From assembly GCF_003369915.1 (NCBI RefSeq), contig NW_022881614.1:930001-994000 (forward strand): a stretch of DNA of 64,000 nt. Direction: 5' to 3'. Below, in pieces: positions 9,142 to 22,242 of the stretch. Every line of letters starts with the position of its first letter. The first letter of the stretch is position 1. Below the pieces are notes generated by a model. It was not told the DNA's origin. It saw nothing but the letters and a program-made list of their open reading frames with translations, and made no database searches. The position numbers and the translations under genes are program-made. The stretch comes from Drosophila miranda. Taxonomy: Eukaryota; Arthropoda; Insecta; Diptera; Drosophilidae.

Positions 9142-10687
9142 GCTGAGATACATACTTAACTGACAAGGAAAGAGAGAGACAGAGATAGAGATACCAAAAG
9201 AGAACTAGAATGAGCGAGAGAGAGAGTGATAGACACCTGTGAGTGGGGTTCATGCATAAATCATGCCAATGGAATGTGATTTATGTGAAATCTATTAGCA
9301 AATATTAAGTCAATAGCAACAATTGCTGCTGCTAACATCGGCAGCTGCCAAACCAAACAAGTGTTCCATGTCCACTCCGAAACGGTTTCGTTTTGGCCAC
9401 GGTTTATAAATAAAAGATTTCCACTGAAGCCACACGGCCGAGGTGGCAAGCAATTTTCCACCAATCGCTTTACGAGTTTGTTCAGTCCGGGATCCATTCT
9501 GCTCCGTTGCAATCCATTCGAGCTTGCGCATAGAAGGCTTGCCGCCCTTCCTAATGCCAAATTACCACACAAAATGCCGCTTTAAGGAGAGCGCACAGCA
9601 TCAATTTCATCAATTCAATTAATTAACACCACGATCGCTTCTAGTGCCTGGCTCCGGCTCCTGTCGCATTTTACTTGCAAATGTTACATGAAACGAAACA
9701 ACCAGCAACATCTTGACTCGGACTCCGAAGGATCGAATACCCTAGCAGATGGCAAATGCAGCCAAACGATTCCATTGCATTCAATAGAAATCCATCTTCC
9801 CACAACAACCTGTCCAAAAATATACCCTTCTTCTGTATGTTTTGCACACCTCAAGTAAAAACTATAGTACTCCCCGTAAGGGTATCCCGAAATACAAAAA
9901 ACAGAAACATTGCAAAATGGTCAAAAGCTGCTTAATTAAATCAGAAACAAATGGCAAAATGAACGACGCGAAGGAGCAGAACAGCTAAAAAATGCGTGGC
10001 ATTTATGACGCTTTGCCTGAATTTAATGAATGAATGGAAATGGAAATGAAAATGGATATGGATGTGGAGCTGACAAAGTTAGAGCCCCCGAGCTGACTCT
10101 GGTGTTGCTACAGAGCCGGGGGTATTTTGGTGCTTTTGCATTTGGCAATCCCAAATGGAAGGCGAACCAATGACAGTTTCCAATCATGAATTGGTGTGGT
10201 CTAGGTTTGTGGTGTCGTTTCTCGTGCCGCTGTCGTTGACCGACAGACCAGGAGTCGTGCTGGTGGCTTGTTTATGGGAAGACTGCATTCAGACTGTCGG
10301 GTCGGTTGGGAAACGATTATTGCCTTGATAATGGGAGAACTGAATGCGATGCTGCTGTGGATGTGGAATTGGACGGGATTGGACGTGTGCTGGAGGAACT
10401 GCAAAGTTGCCAACTCTGGGTGTGTGGGTGCTGTGCTGCATGTTATGTGATGGGACCCGACCCTCTTGGTTATCGCTGTACAAACACTGCTGCACATTGG
10501 ATTGACTGCCAGCCGGTGATCGCTGATCAAATGCGGATACTTGAGCAGGCGGAACTGCAGGCTCTGCTTAAGATTTTGGATTTGCGACCTCAGCACAGGC
10601 CATGCGGATAACAAGGGCATTGTCGCTCTAATCAGCGACCTGTGGTTTGCAAAATGCAGGTTAGGGACAGCGGTTCCACATCCGTAA
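9142..10687. other. Noncoding host region left of the retrotransposon nest
   Basis: GA-rich tract at 9168-9230 and otherwise plain sequence. Overlapping ORFs on both strands at 10201-10620 have no recognisable domain, and neither frame continues across the element A insertion in a convincing way. Confidence 0.5.
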
Positions 10688-10691
10688 AGCG

Positions 10692-13282
10692 TGTAGTGGT
10701 CGCTTGTCGGGCGGATAGGAAAGCATATTTGTGTTCTTCGCCTGAAAGTATGCCCGATGGTATTTGTACAATTTATATATTTATGTATATTATATATATA
10801 AATATATTTATATATATTATATTATTTGTACAAGTATATATCACACCTCACCGAGATACTTATTAATTATTAAGTTTAGTCCCCATAGTTAGTGTATAGT
10901 TAGGTTGGCTTAATTTCTTGTTGTGGTGTTACATGTTAAATGTTCCTGGTCGTGTGGGGGCTAGCGCCACCTAGGGTTGACATTAAGAATATGCTTAAAA
11001 ACGAACAAAAATCTCCCCACCATGTCCATAACCATTCAAGGTGAATGGCGAAGGATCGTGCAAAGGCAGATCCGGAGAACAAAATTTTTGTTGGTCAGTA
11101 GATCCGCCCAAATCTTTCTTTCTCCTCGTGGCCGTACAAGCATTCAGTTGCGCGGTGAGAAAAAAAAATAATAAAAATAAAATTAAACCGCCGTCAATAA
11201 CCGTGGCGTGAAACCAAAGTGCACTCGATCGGGAAAAAAAGAACCCAAGAAAGCAGATTGGGCTCTAATCGAAAACGTGAGTACCGGCCTTCGACAGTGC
11301 TAGGAGCCTCGAAGTTCGATTTTCCGACTTTTCCTGTAGTTTCCGCTTGGAGGTGAGCAGCCCCAACACAAAAAAAAAACACCTGGAGAAAGAAGGAATT
11401 AGCACCTCAACCCCATCCCCCTATTTTCGCAGTGCCAGTTCCAACCGGGTAAATATGTGCATGGAGTAACTGTTAGAAAAAGTAGCCTGATCAGTATTTT
11501 AAAATTCCACATTAGAATCGGCACTTAGTTTGGGAATTATCCAAAAGCTGCAGCCCGAGCTTTAAGCCCCCGCACTACGAACCAGCTGATCCACCAAGTC
11601 GCGGGCAGTGAACCTTGGGCTGCGCGAGACGAGGACAGCCGTCTGAACGGGCTTAGTGCGGCGAATTGGCGTAACCGTTTCCCATTAAAAACCGGGCCAA
11701 GAAACGGAAACCGGTGCTTGCAGTCAGCGTAGGAACGAAGCCGCTTAAATGTTCCTACCGGGCGGGAAAAAAATAGTGCACCACGTGTGTACATAACCTC
11801 CCGGCGACCCATAGTGGTATCGCCTCTCTTGTTCTTCTCGTGATTCGGCCTAGCTGTTCCAAACATTTATTTAAAGTGCAGTGGAGGCCAGGGTTTGTCG
11901 TATGTGCACGTTAGTGTCATTATGTAGGCTGAATGAAAACTGTAAGAGATGTGCTCACATACATATGTATACACCGCCCACTGAAAGCCACTGAGGCCAG
12001 TAAGATCCCACCGTGACTCGCATTCCCTTGAACCTCGCAGTCCGTTGATATGTCTGTTTTTGTGTAGTTGGATATACTTAGTGTTAATTGTAAAAAGAAA
12101 AAAAAAACAGAAAAAAAACCCACCAACACATGGAAAGTTTGAAAAGGCATTTGATAAAAGTTTGAGCTTAAAAGCGTCCGCTCGGCCGGGTCCCATCCGC
12201 GAGCTTATGCCATGCAGCACGCGCTGTACGATTTTGTTTTTGGTTTGCAGGTAAAAGTTTAATGCACACACACGCAGCCACACGCCCAGCTACGAAAGAT
12301 CTTTCGCCGCGGGAACACAAACAAAAACTGAGTGAGCTTTATAATATACCAACAACATTACATTTTATTGCCTCCCAAAATTCCGCGAGCGTGGCAAAAG
12401 CTTCGTTCTTTTTTGCTAGAGCTGTTTGTCGGTCGTTGACTTCACACTTGTAAAATAGTCACAGCTGATTGGCCTTCTGCCTTTACAATGCGCTTGGTAA
12501 AACGAATAGTATGTCCAACTACTCCCTGAAGCCGATGTGCTGGGACATGTGTACCTATATTGCGCTATAGTATTATCTTTCTATTTAAGGAAAAAATCAT
12601 TAGTTTATATCTCACTATAAAATATCGTATATGCACTTATAACTATTTACACTTATCGTATTTATTTATCTAAATATTCCCTAGTAATAATAGCTATATC
12701 TCTTGTGACGCTTTTCGTTCCTCCTTTTGTCCATTTAGCCTTGTCTTGGAGTTCTCGGTTAGTGTTTCTTTTTTCTTGTAACATGAGGGTATCTGAATAT
12801 AGTTTCTAATAAAATGATTGTTAAGATGAATATGTACTAGACGTTACCGTATTTGGGGGGAACCATGCCGCTCGTGAGCGAAATAGAATGACCAATACCG
12901 GACACTCCAGGGATCCTGATATTATTATTGGCTCTTTCAGGATCATGGTAGGGTGGGCGTGGCACGACTCCGTGCCAGCAAAACAGAGATGTCCGCCGCG
13001 GTGGTAGATCCCAACTCCTTCTCTGCACTATCTTTGCCCCACTATACTTTCCGTACCCCTAACTATCCTTTCCTTGTCTGTCCCCCTCCCATTCCCAAAA
13101 AGAGTACGCGAATTTTAATAAAATAATACCAGCAGGAGCGAAGCAACCTAACTGGAGGGTTACCCCAAAGAACCCATCCCCATTTCCGACCAGAGACCAG
13201 CCGTGGAAGCGAGCGCGTACTCCTTCTCAGTTAGCCGACCACCAGCTTCATCGTGCGAAGATTCTCTTCGTTACTCGTTACA
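10692..13282 (+). repeat. Element A 5' LTR
   Basis: A 2591-bp direct repeat matching 46825-49430 nearly base for base, starting TGTAGTGG and ending CGTTACA. It holds an AT-rich tract near 10780-10830 and an AATAAA at about 13117. ORFs inside it appear in both LTRs and have no recognisable product. Confidence 0.92.
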
Positions 13283-13299
13283 GTAATAATTATTTTATT

Positions 13300-13317
13300 T
13301 GGCGCCCAACGTGGGGC
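13300..13317 (+). promoter_or_regulatory. Element A primer-binding site
   Basis: TGGCGCCCAACGTGGGGC lies 17 nt after the 5' LTR. The TGG start fits pairing with a tRNA CCA end; tRNA-Lys is the likely primer (inference). The same 18-mer is at 17954 in element B. Confidence 0.8.
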
Positions 13318-13681
13318 CGAAAGGCCTGAAGGTCAGGGTTGACGTAATTGTAAACGTTACAAAGCGGAGTTACATTAACTTATATGGTTGTGTGTGACCC
13401 CAGCCAAACTTGACCCCGAAGCAGAAAAATTGTTGAGAAAGTCCATAACACATGCGAGCAGTGCATAGTCATGCACTGGCTTAAGACTTTTGTTCCCTGT
13501 TTCCCACCCCCCTTCCTTAAAGCCTTCCTTTTGTCCTGGAATTGGATCCTGTGATGGTGGATGCTTATTAGTTTCCGATAACGTTTAGCCCGCATCGGAG
13601 TATGATCCATAACCCTTGTTCGATGGTAAGCTGCTCTGGAATCGAGCAGTATATGCCATAGCAGTGAAATCTAGATGGATT
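13318..13681 (+). other. Element A leader, interrupted by element B
   Basis: Untranslated leader after the primer site. It ends abruptly where element B's LTR begins at 13682. No ORF is supported here. Confidence 0.6.
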
Positions 13682-14000
13682 TGTACGGTGAGGCTTGTAG
13701 CTGCTGTGAGGAGGCCTAGGGTTTTTGGGGGTCCGCCGAAAATTAGGCACCATCTGACGAGAGGCAAGAGAAATTCTCTTTAACAGTCGGCAAAGAGGGC
13801 CTGGGATCAGAAAGTGGGTCAGAGCCAGGTCAGACTTCCTCGTCGAAAGGAGAGCGGGTTCGAAGTCGAAGTTCGACGAGAAGAGAGGCCACAAATAGAT
13901 GTCATTGGACGCCATTGTAGCATTCAAAGCCTGGTCGACAGCATTGGATGGTGTTCATTTTCTAAAGTGGCAGCGGGGTTTTTAAATATTAAAAAAAAAA

Positions 14001-15130
14001 CGAGGGGGAACGTTGTGAGTTGCTGCGGACACCGCAACTCTACAGTTATACCCGATACTAAGTCAGTATGGCTCTCCTCCGGCAGACGCCGCTAATATTA
14101 AACGACACGACAAAGAGTGCGTGCGAGAGAGACAGAAAATCAGTCTGAGCGTGACGTCGGGCGCTGCTTAGCCACTGCAAATTGATTTGTTCCTTTTGGC
14201 TATAAAAATGATCTGATCTGATTCAGATTCACCAATCTGATAGATATGATCATTATCTATGATTCTGCGTTTTTAGTTTTCTTGTATCGTCAATATTATG
14301 GATGCAACAGTTTTTCGTCCTTTGTGGGGGCGGAAGGGGATGGGGCGAAATTTTGAGATATACGTTTTATAGTGAGATCTAACAGGAGTGCGGATACCAA
14401 ATTTGGTTACTTTAGCGTTAATAGTCTCTGAGATTTGTGGATGCCCCAGATTTTCGTCCTTCGCGGGGGCGGAAAGGAGTGTGGCGAAATTTTTGGCATA
14501 AAACGGTCAAGGTCCGATATCACAGGAGTGTGGATACCAAATTTGGTTGCTCTAGCTCTTATGGTCTCTGAGATCCTTGAACTCATATTTTGCAACTGGA
14601 AAAACCGACCATGAAACCTGTGTGTTAGAGAGAGACAGAGCGAGAAAGAATGAAATTGTTTTCTTGATTCTGGCTATAATAATTATACGATCTGGTTCAG
14701 ATTTTGCACTCTAGAAGATATAGTCATCCTCTAAACTTCTGCGTTTTCAGTTTTCTCGTATCTTTGAATTTGAGAATGCCACAGATTTTCGCCCTTTGTG
14801 GGGGCGGAAGTGGGCGGGGCAAAGTTTTGAAATACTCTTGTTGCAGTGACATATCACAGAAGTCTGGATCCAAAACATCGTTGCTCTCGCTCTTATAGTC
14901 TTTGAGCACTAGGCGCTGAAGGGGACGGACAGACGGACGGACGGACAGACGGACAGACGGACGGACGGACAGACGGACAGACAGACATGGCTCAATCGAC
15001 TCGGCTATTGATGCTGATCAACAATATATATACTTTATGGGGTCGGAAACGATTCCTTCTGGACGTTACACACATCCATTTTCACCACAAATCTAATATA
15101 CCCCAATACTCATTTTGAGTATCGGGTATA
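14001..15130 (+). mobile_element. DINE-1/ISY copy 1 (in element B LTR)
   Basis: Helitron-related non-autonomous element. It begins CGAGGGGGAACGTTG, carries a hairpin-forming GAGTTGCTGCGG/CCGCAACTC block and TATACCCGATACT, and ends with a GACG-rich array and AGTATCGGGTATA. These terminal words match fly DINE-1/INE-1 termini (TATACCCG...). Confidence 0.88.
14931..14988 (+). repeat. GACG/GACA tetranucleotide array inside DINE-1
   Basis: An imperfect (GACG)n/(GACA)n array at the standard position near the DINE-1 3' end. Equivalent arrays in the other copies differ greatly in length. Confidence 0.85.
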
Positions 15131-15619
15131 AAAAGAGAGAGAAACCTTTTAAATTAAATAACGACAAGGAAATATATCTCAGGCAGTGAGGCGTTGTACA
15201 GTGATACCCTTGCAATACACCCTTTCGACGGGGCACCCGTTTGGGTAAGTTGAAAAGAAAAACAGCCGAGTGAAGTGTATAAAGGTGTTCTGTGTGTGCA
15301 AATTTCCCTAGGTTGGAAATTGGAGGAGGCTCATCTTCCACGACAACCAGCTGCAGGTCATAGAAATTCGCCGGAGCTTTGGGACGTCGCCTTGGAGCAA
15401 TTCGGCGAGCCAGAGAGGAGAGGCCAGCTAGTGCCCGGCAGACGGCAGCCGCGTCGGTTTGTTTCATCGCTCCGCGTATGCGTCCATACCCCGCGCGTAG
15501 GGGGGAGGCAGAGAGGAAAAAGTGTTCGGCAGTTAGTGGCTGATCGAAGTTGAAATTGTCACAGAGATCTAGCCTGGTCCAAAAGAAACAAAAAAAAAAT
15601 AGCAAGAATAAGACAAAAT
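15131..15619 (+). repeat. Element B LTR middle segment
   Basis: A 489-bp segment also found at 22243-22730 and 28773-29264 with only a few changes, including a variable A-run near its end. Its 92-aa sense and 120-185-aa antisense ORFs recur only because the DNA is duplicated; they have no recognisable domain. Confidence 0.8.
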
Positions 15620-16759
15620 CGAGGGGAACGTTGTGAGTTGCTGCGGACACCGCAACTCTACGGTTATACCCGATACTAAGTCAGTATGGCTCTCCTCCGG
15701 CAGACGCCGCTAATATTAAACGACACGACAAAGAGTGCGTGCGAGAGAGACAGAAAATCAGTCTGAGCGTGACGTCGGGCGCTGCGTAGCCCCTGCAAAT
15801 TGATTTGTTCCTATTGGCTATAAAAATGATCTGATCTGATCCAGATTCAGCAATCTGATAGATATGGTCATTATCTATGATTCTGCGTTTTTAGTTTTCT
15901 CGAATGTGCAATATTGTGGATGCAACAGATTTTCGTAATTTGTGTGGGCGGAAGGGGGTGGGGTGAAATTCTGAGATATACGTTTTATAGTGAGATCTCA
16001 CAGAAGTGCGGTTACCAAATTTGGTTACTCTAGCCTTAATAGTCTCTGAGATTTGTGTATGCCCCAGATTTTCGTCCTTTGCGGGGGCGGACGGGGGTGT
16101 GGCGAAATTTGGACACGAAACGGTCAAGGTCCGATATCCCAGGAGGGTGGATACCAAATTTGGTTGCTCTGGCTCTTATAGGTTCTGAGATCCTTGAACT
16201 CATATTTTGCAATTGGCAAAACCGACCATGAAACCTGTGTGTTAGAGAGAGACAGAGCGAGAAAGAATGAAATTGTTTTCTTGATTCTGGCTATAATAAT
16301 TATACATAATTATTATAATTTTATACATAATTTTACACTCTAGAACATATAGTCATCCTCTACGATTCTGCGTTTTTGGCTTTATCGTATCTTTAAAATT
16401 GTGGATGCCACAGATTTTCGTCCTTTGTGGGGGCGGAAGTGGGCGGGGCGAAGTTTTGAAATATTTTTGTAGCAGTGACATATCACAGAAGTCTGGATAC
16501 AAAACATCGTTGCTCTCGCTCTTATAGTCTTTGAGCACTAGGCGCTGAAGGGGACGGACAGACGGACAGACGGACGGACGGACAGACGGACAGACGGACG
16601 GACGGACAGACAGACAGGGCTCAATCGACTCGGCTATTGATGCTGACTAAGAATATATATACTTTATGGGGTCGGAAACGATTCCTTCTGGACGTTACAC
16701 ACATCCACTTTTACCACAAATCTAATATACCCCAATACTCATTTTGAGTATCGGGTATA
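15620..16759 (+). mobile_element. DINE-1/ISY copy 2 (in element B LTR)
   Basis: Full copy from CGAGGGG to AGTATCGGGTATA. It carries a private AT-rich variant at about 16300-16335 (TACATAATTATTATAATTTT) shared only with the copy at 22731. Confidence 0.87.
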
Positions 16760-17953
16760 ATAACGTAACACAGTCATATGCTCTAAGCATTTTTACCCGG
16801 GTTATTTCATTGTCCCTCTTCATTTAGGCTTTTTGATCTCTCTATCCCTTTCCCTTTTTCTCCACCTAACTTTGCCGCTGAGGGCGAGCCCCCACATACC
16901 GGTGCTCGATAAGCGCCGGTGATCCGCAAAGACGAATGCGAGACTGAGCGCAGAGGAATGCGGAGAGATAAGAGAGATAAAAATGCACAGTAAAATTAGC
17001 TCGACCTGCCTGAGCCACTCGGTCGTCGTCTCACTTTTTTTTGTGTGTGCGAATTGTGTGTGTTCTCTTTTTTTTTTAACTTTTCAGAAACCCAAGTCGG
17101 AAGCGCTTCGTCGATGGAGGTTCCTGTAAGTGGTTTTAATTAAACAAATAAATTATCTTCCATTTTTTTTATGTGGCGAATGCTCTGAAGGTTCGTAACG
17201 GGAGCACACCCAATTAGTGGGATGAAAAGAGAGGGCATCGGAAAGTCGTAGATAATTGCTCTCCTCTTGATTCTTTTCCCTACGTCTCTCGCGTATTACA
17301 CCTTCCCTTTTGATGGATCGATATGCCAGCGAATGCTCAGATTAAAATTTCTTACATTTCTTTTGTTTTCATTCCTATTCAAATTATCTGTTCTCAAACA
17401 TATCTAATCTAAGCTTCTTACTTATTTACATTACTTCACTCTATTTTATTTAAAATTAAGTCGTAGCCAATACTCGGGGAAGGGAGAAACTAATGATTAA
17501 ACTTAATTACAAGGGATCAAGAATTTTAGTCATAAGCAATGAATAAATGTTTATAATAGTGTTTGATCTCATGCAGCAAGCCCCTGTAGGTCCCCCATAA
17601 TATAAGGGGTCTTGTAGCAAATCATGTGTTATCGGGCACAACAAGACCAAGGTAGGGTGGGCGAACATCACTCCTCATGAACAGCTGAGGAATTCTTGTC
17701 GTTGTCCGTTCACCAGTGCAGTCATTGTCTTTCGTTTTAGGTGTTGTGCTTTCCGTCCGGTTTCAAATGGCTTAGTGACACGCATTAAATGTAAAATAAT
17801 AATAGGGTAGGCCTCAGCTTAGGAGCAAAATACATAAGAACACCACACTCGTGGCCGCCGAGCCAGTAGCCGGAAAATTGACAGCGTGCCGCTCCAAGCT
17901 GAGAGGACCATCTCGCCTACGTCGTGGTTGCACGTAACATTTATTATTATTTT

Positions 17954-17971
17954 TGGCGCCCAACGTGGGGC
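17954..17971 (+). promoter_or_regulatory. Element B primer-binding site
   Basis: TGGCGCCCAACGTGGGGC, 14 nt past the LTR end; identical to the element A site, so the two families share a primer tRNA. Confidence 0.8.
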
Positions 17972-18665
17972 CTCACTGTTAGGTAGGAATTATTAAAATT
18001 TGTACTTAGGGGTGTGGTTCACGAGCAATGGCCTAAAACAAACCTTCACTTTTTAAATTTTCCTTGGCGACTGTTCGATGTCTTCATTAAAGACAAAGAA
18101 ACCCAAATCATTTCCGCTGTCATTCAGTTCTCTTACGGATCTTTGGAATACCGATAGAAAACTAAGCCCCAGGGCAGGTTCCCGGGCCACGATTCTAAGG
18201 GTTCTGAGTGAGTTTTACTTATTTCTGTACAAATAGCCTGACTGTCGTGATTAATAGGAACACTACTAGAATAGCTTTAAGAAGCTATCTGTTGTCCATG
18301 TCATGTCAGTCTGCGCTGTGAGTGCCACTCAACTTTATGCCTGAGAGACCAAAGGGTAACTGAACCGTCATGGATTCACTGGTGATGCATTTAGCTTAAG
18401 TGCACTCCTGTCCACGGCTCATTTTATTAAGTGCCTCAGTTTGCATTGTCTTATCTTTGTTTGGCAGTTTGGATCACTGTTTCTATAAGCGCTGTTGGAC
18501 GCAGGTGCGCAGAACGTAGAATTACCACTGCCCACGGCTTAGGGGTTCTAACTTGCCAGAAAGTATTTTCCTCTTTAGCTGTACTTGGTGAATTAATTCA
18601 GACAATTAAGAGAGGCTCTGCAGGGAGCCAGGCTAGCTGGGAGATCAAACCATTAGGATTTTTTT
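17972..18665 (+). other. Element B leader
   Basis: Noncoding leader between the primer site and an antisense DINE-1. No supported ORF; an open frame at 18431-18703 runs into the DINE-1 and is not a gene. Confidence 0.6.
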
Positions 18666-19801
18666 TATACCCGATACTCAAAATGAGTATTGGGGTATAT
18701 TAGATTTGTGGTAAAAGTGGATGTGTGTAACGTCCAGAAGGAATCGTTTCCGACCCCATAAAGTATATATATTCTTGATCAGCATCAATAGCCGAGTCGA
18801 TTGAGCCCTGTCTGTCTGTCCGTCTGTCCGTCCGTCCGTCCGTCCGTCCGTCCGTCTGTCCGTCCGTCCGTCCGTCCGTCTGTCCGTCCGTCCGTCCGTC
18901 CGTCCGTCCGTCCGTCCGTCCGTCCTCTTCAGCGCCCAGTGCTCAAAGACTATAAGAGCTAGAGCAACGATGTTTTGGATCCAGACATCTGTGATATGTC
19001 ACTGCTACAAAAATATTTCAAAACTTTGCCCCGCCCACTTCCGCCCCCACAAAGGACGAAAATCTGTGGCATCCACATTTTTAAAGATACGATAAAACCA
19101 AAAATGCAGAATCGTAGAGGATGACTATATGTTCTAGAGTGTAAAATCTCAACCAGATCGTATAATTATTATAGCCAGAATCAAGAAAACAATTTCATTC
19201 TTTCTCGCTCTGTCTCTCTCTAACACACAGGTTTCATGGTCGGTTTTGCCAATTGCAAAATATGAGTTCAAGGATCTCAGAACCTATAAGAGCCAGAGCA
19301 ACCAAATTTGGTATCCACACTCCTGTGATATCGGACCTTGACCGTTTCGTGTCCAAATTTCGCCACACCCCCGTCCGCCCCCGCAAAGGACGAAAATCTG
19401 GGGCATCCACAAATCTCAGAGACTATTAAGGCTAGAGTAACCAAATTTGGTATCCGCACTTCTGTTAGATCTCACTATAAAACGTATATCTCAGAATTTC
19501 GCCCCACCCCTTCCGCCCCCACAAACTAAAAACGCAGAATCATAGATAATGACTATATCTATCAGATTGCTGAATCTGGATCATATCGGATCATTTTTGT
19601 AGCCAAAAGCAAGAAATCAATTTGCAGTGGCCACGCAGCGCCCGACGTCACGCTCAGACTGATTTTCTGTCTCTCTCGCACGCACTCTTTGTCGTGTCGT
19701 TTAATATTAGCGGCGTCTGCCGGAGGAGAGCCATACTGACTTAGTATCGGGTATAACTGTAGAGTTTCGGTGTCCGCAGCAACTCACAACGTTCCCCCTC
19801 G
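18666..19801 (-). mobile_element. DINE-1/ISY copy 3, reverse orientation
   Basis: The only inverted copy in the window, running from TATACCCGATACTC to GTTCCCCCTCG. It has the longest tetranucleotide array here (about 18808-18924, CCGT-rich on the + strand). Confidence 0.88.
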
Positions 19802-19931
19802 TTTTAATTAATATTCAAATTTTATTTCACTTTTAAATTTTCTTCATTACATATATATAAGAAAACATACATACATATCATTTCAGAGTTAAGCAGATAG
19901 TTTTTTTTAGTAAACACCTATAAAAAGAGAG

Positions 19932-20506
19932 ATGGGATTGGATCGGTCTGATGATGAAGGGGCAAGCGCCTCAGCAATCTGTTGCAGGCTGTGCAAAGAC
20001 ACAATGGCCCCCGAAGATGTTTATAGAACTCCTTGTCAGCATGAATTCCATAAAACATGCATGCGAACATACCTTAAGACCCAAACAACCTGTCCAGTTT
20101 GCAATGCGGTTTGTATTGCCCCAACGGTTGGTCAGCCTCCTCTGGTGCCTGGCAAGACTAGACAGCAGACAATGTCAGTTCTCGCGGGAGGCAGTAAGCA
20201 ATCCCAAGCGGGGTCGATGGTCAAGCGTCTACTTCAAATCAAGCGGTTAGCTCAAATCAAGTGTCTAGGGAGATCACGGCGGCTATTAGGGGTATGCAGA
20301 ATGAATTACTTATCAACCTGACGGAGAAGATGTCTCAAATGATAAGTACCACTGTCGAAGCTCGGTTAGCTTCTAATGCGCAAATTCCGCAGCCGTCAGT
20401 AGGGCGCCTGAATAGGAACGCTTCTTTGGACCAATTGCTAGAAATTCCCGAGTTTACACCCCTCCACTCCGGACTTCGCTCTCTAGATCAGCAGTATCTG
20501 ACTTAG
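19932..20506 (+). pseudogene. Element B ORF1 with an N-terminal RING-H2 finger (frameshifted)
   Basis: The first frame (19932 on) carries a complete RING-H2 pattern in its first 60 residues: C18-x2-C21, C35-x-H37-x2-H40-x2-C43, C54-x2-C57. Such fingers usually bind E2 enzymes in ubiquitin ligases. The frame is lost between about 20170 and 20260 and resumes one frame on, from about 20261 to a TAG at 20504-20506, with sequence (EITAAIRGMQ.., RNASLDQLLEI) that parallels the C-terminal half of element A ORF1. Its position ahead of gag matches element A. The role of the finger in the element is unknown. Confidence 0.7.
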
Positions 20507-20817
20507 CTCAGAGACCTGACAAGGTGGGTCATATAATGAATAATTGGAAGCTTCGCTTTTCGGGAGCCTCAGACTCCTTAAGCGTGGATTCATTTATATA
20601 CCGAGTAGAGGCCCTTACCCATCAAACGTTGGAAGGGAACTTTATGCTGTTGTGCAGCCATGCAAACACTCTGTTTGAAGGGAAAGCATCTGATTTTTAT
20701 TGGAGGTATCACAAGACAGTTGGCTCAGTGCGGTGGATGCGTTGAGGAAGCAGTTTAGGGATTCCCGGACGGACGTAGACATCAGACAGATGATTCGCGA
20801 TAGGAAACAAAGAGAAC
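20416..20817 (+). pseudogene. Element B gag, 5' half, interrupted by DINE-1
   Basis: Gag-like sequence (MNNWKLRFSGASDSLSVDSF, YRVEALTHQTLEGNF, FYWRYHK) closely related to element A gag (IIANWKLRFSG..). A frame break near 20740 follows the WYWRYHKS-equivalent region. Homology continues (LRKQFRDSRTDVDIRQ) and stops at 20817, where a DINE-1 is inserted. The rest of gag begins at 23852. The open frame extends upstream to 20416, overlapping ORF1 by about 90 bp in the -1 frame. Confidence 0.7.
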
Positions 20818-22242
20818 GAGGGGGAACGTTGTGAGTTGCTGCGGACACCGCAACTCTACAGTTATACCCGATACTAAGTCAGTATGGCTCTCCTCCGGCA
20901 GACGCCGCTAATATTGAACCACACGACAAAGAGTGCGTGCGAGAGAGACAGAAAATCAGTCTGACCGTGACGTCGGGCGCTGCGTAGCCACTGAAAATTG
21001 ATTTCTTGCTTTTGGCTACAAAAATGATCCGATCTGATCCAGATTCAGCAATCTGATAGATATGGTCATTATCTATGATTCTGCGTTTTTAGTTTTCTCG
21101 AATGTGCAATATTGTGGATGCAACAGATTTTCGTCTTTTGTGGGGGCGGAAGGGGGTATGGCGAAATTCTGAGATATACGTTTTATAGTGAGATCTAACA
21201 GAAGTGCGGATACCAAATTTGGTTACTCTAGCCTTTATAGTCTCTGAGATTTGTGGATGCCCCAGATTTTCGTCCTTTGCGGGGGCGGAAGGGGGTGTGG
21301 CGTAATTTGGACACGAAACGGTCAAGGTCCGATATCACAGGAGTGTGGATACCAAATTTGGTTGCTCTGGCTCTTATAGGTTCTGAGATCCTTGAACTCA
21401 TATTTTGCAATTGACAAAACCGACCATGAAACCTGTGTGTTAGAGAGAGACAGAGCGAGAAAGAATGAAATTGTTTTCTTGATTCTGGCTATAATCATTA
21501 TACGATCTGGTTCAGATTTTGCACTGTAGAAGATATGCTCATCCTCGCCGATTCTGCGTTTTTGGTTTTATCGTATCTTTAAAAATGTGGATGCCACAGA
21601 TTTTCGTCCTTTGTGGGGGCGGAAGTGGGCGGGGCGAAGTTTTGACACAAAACGGTCAAGGTCCGATACCACAGGAGTGTGGATACCAAATTTGGTTGCT
21701 CTAGCTCTTATGGGTTCTGAGATCCTTGAACTCATATTTCGCAATTGGCAAAACCGACCATGAAACCTGTGTGTTAGAGAGAGACAGAGCGAGAAAGAAT
21801 GAAATAGTTTTCTTGATTCTGGCTATAATAATTATACGATCTGGTTCAGATTTCGCAGTCTAAAAGATATAGTCATCCTCTACGATTCTGCGTTTTTGTT
21901 TTTCTCGTATCTTTAAAATTGTGGATGCCACAGATTTTCGTCCTTTGTGGGGGCGCAAGTGGGCGGGGCGAAGTTTTGAAATATTCTTGTAGCAGTGACA
22001 TATCACAAAAATCTGGATCCAAAACATCGTTGCTCTAGCTCTTATAGTCTTTGAGCATTAGGCGCTGAAGGGGACGGACAGACGGACAGACAGACAGGGC
22101 TCAATCGACTCGGCTATTGATGCAGATCAAGAATATATATATACTTTATGGGGTCGGAAACGATTTCTTCTGGACGTTACACACATCCACTTTTACCACA
22201 AATCTAATATACCCCAATACTCATTTTGAGTATCGGGTATAA
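20818..22242 (+). mobile_element. Chimeric DINE-1 copy 4 carrying the duplication junction
   Basis: Overlong (1425 bp) because two DINE-1 partial sequences are joined near 21645. The left part follows the ordinary order up to GGCGAAGTTTTGA. It then jumps back to CACAAAACGGTCAAGG, an earlier internal position, and repeats the middle of the element. The right part is identical in layout to the copy at 27819. Confidence 0.82.

Larger units (their letters stand above)
13682..17939 (+). repeat. Element B 5' LTR carrying two DINE-1 insertions
   Basis: Starts TGTACGGTGAGG and ends CACGTAACA just before the primer site. DINE-1 copies at 14001-15130 and 15620-16759 split it into three parts: 13682-14000, 15131-15619 and 16760-17939. 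Without them it is about 1.99 kb. Part 1 recurs after both pol copies (27558, 34206) and part 2 recurs at 22243 and 28773, which identifies all of it as LTR. Confidence 0.8.

Noticed and set aside
10201..10620. 139-aa antisense ORF and 101-aa sense ORF as a host gene
   Set aside because: Both strands are open over the same DNA, neither shows a domain, and frames do not continue convincingly after removing element A.
11537..12283. 109-143-aa antisense ORFs in element A LTRs (also 47671-48432)
   Set aside because: Present only as LTR duplicates, with no domain; the second pair even differs in frame because of small indels.
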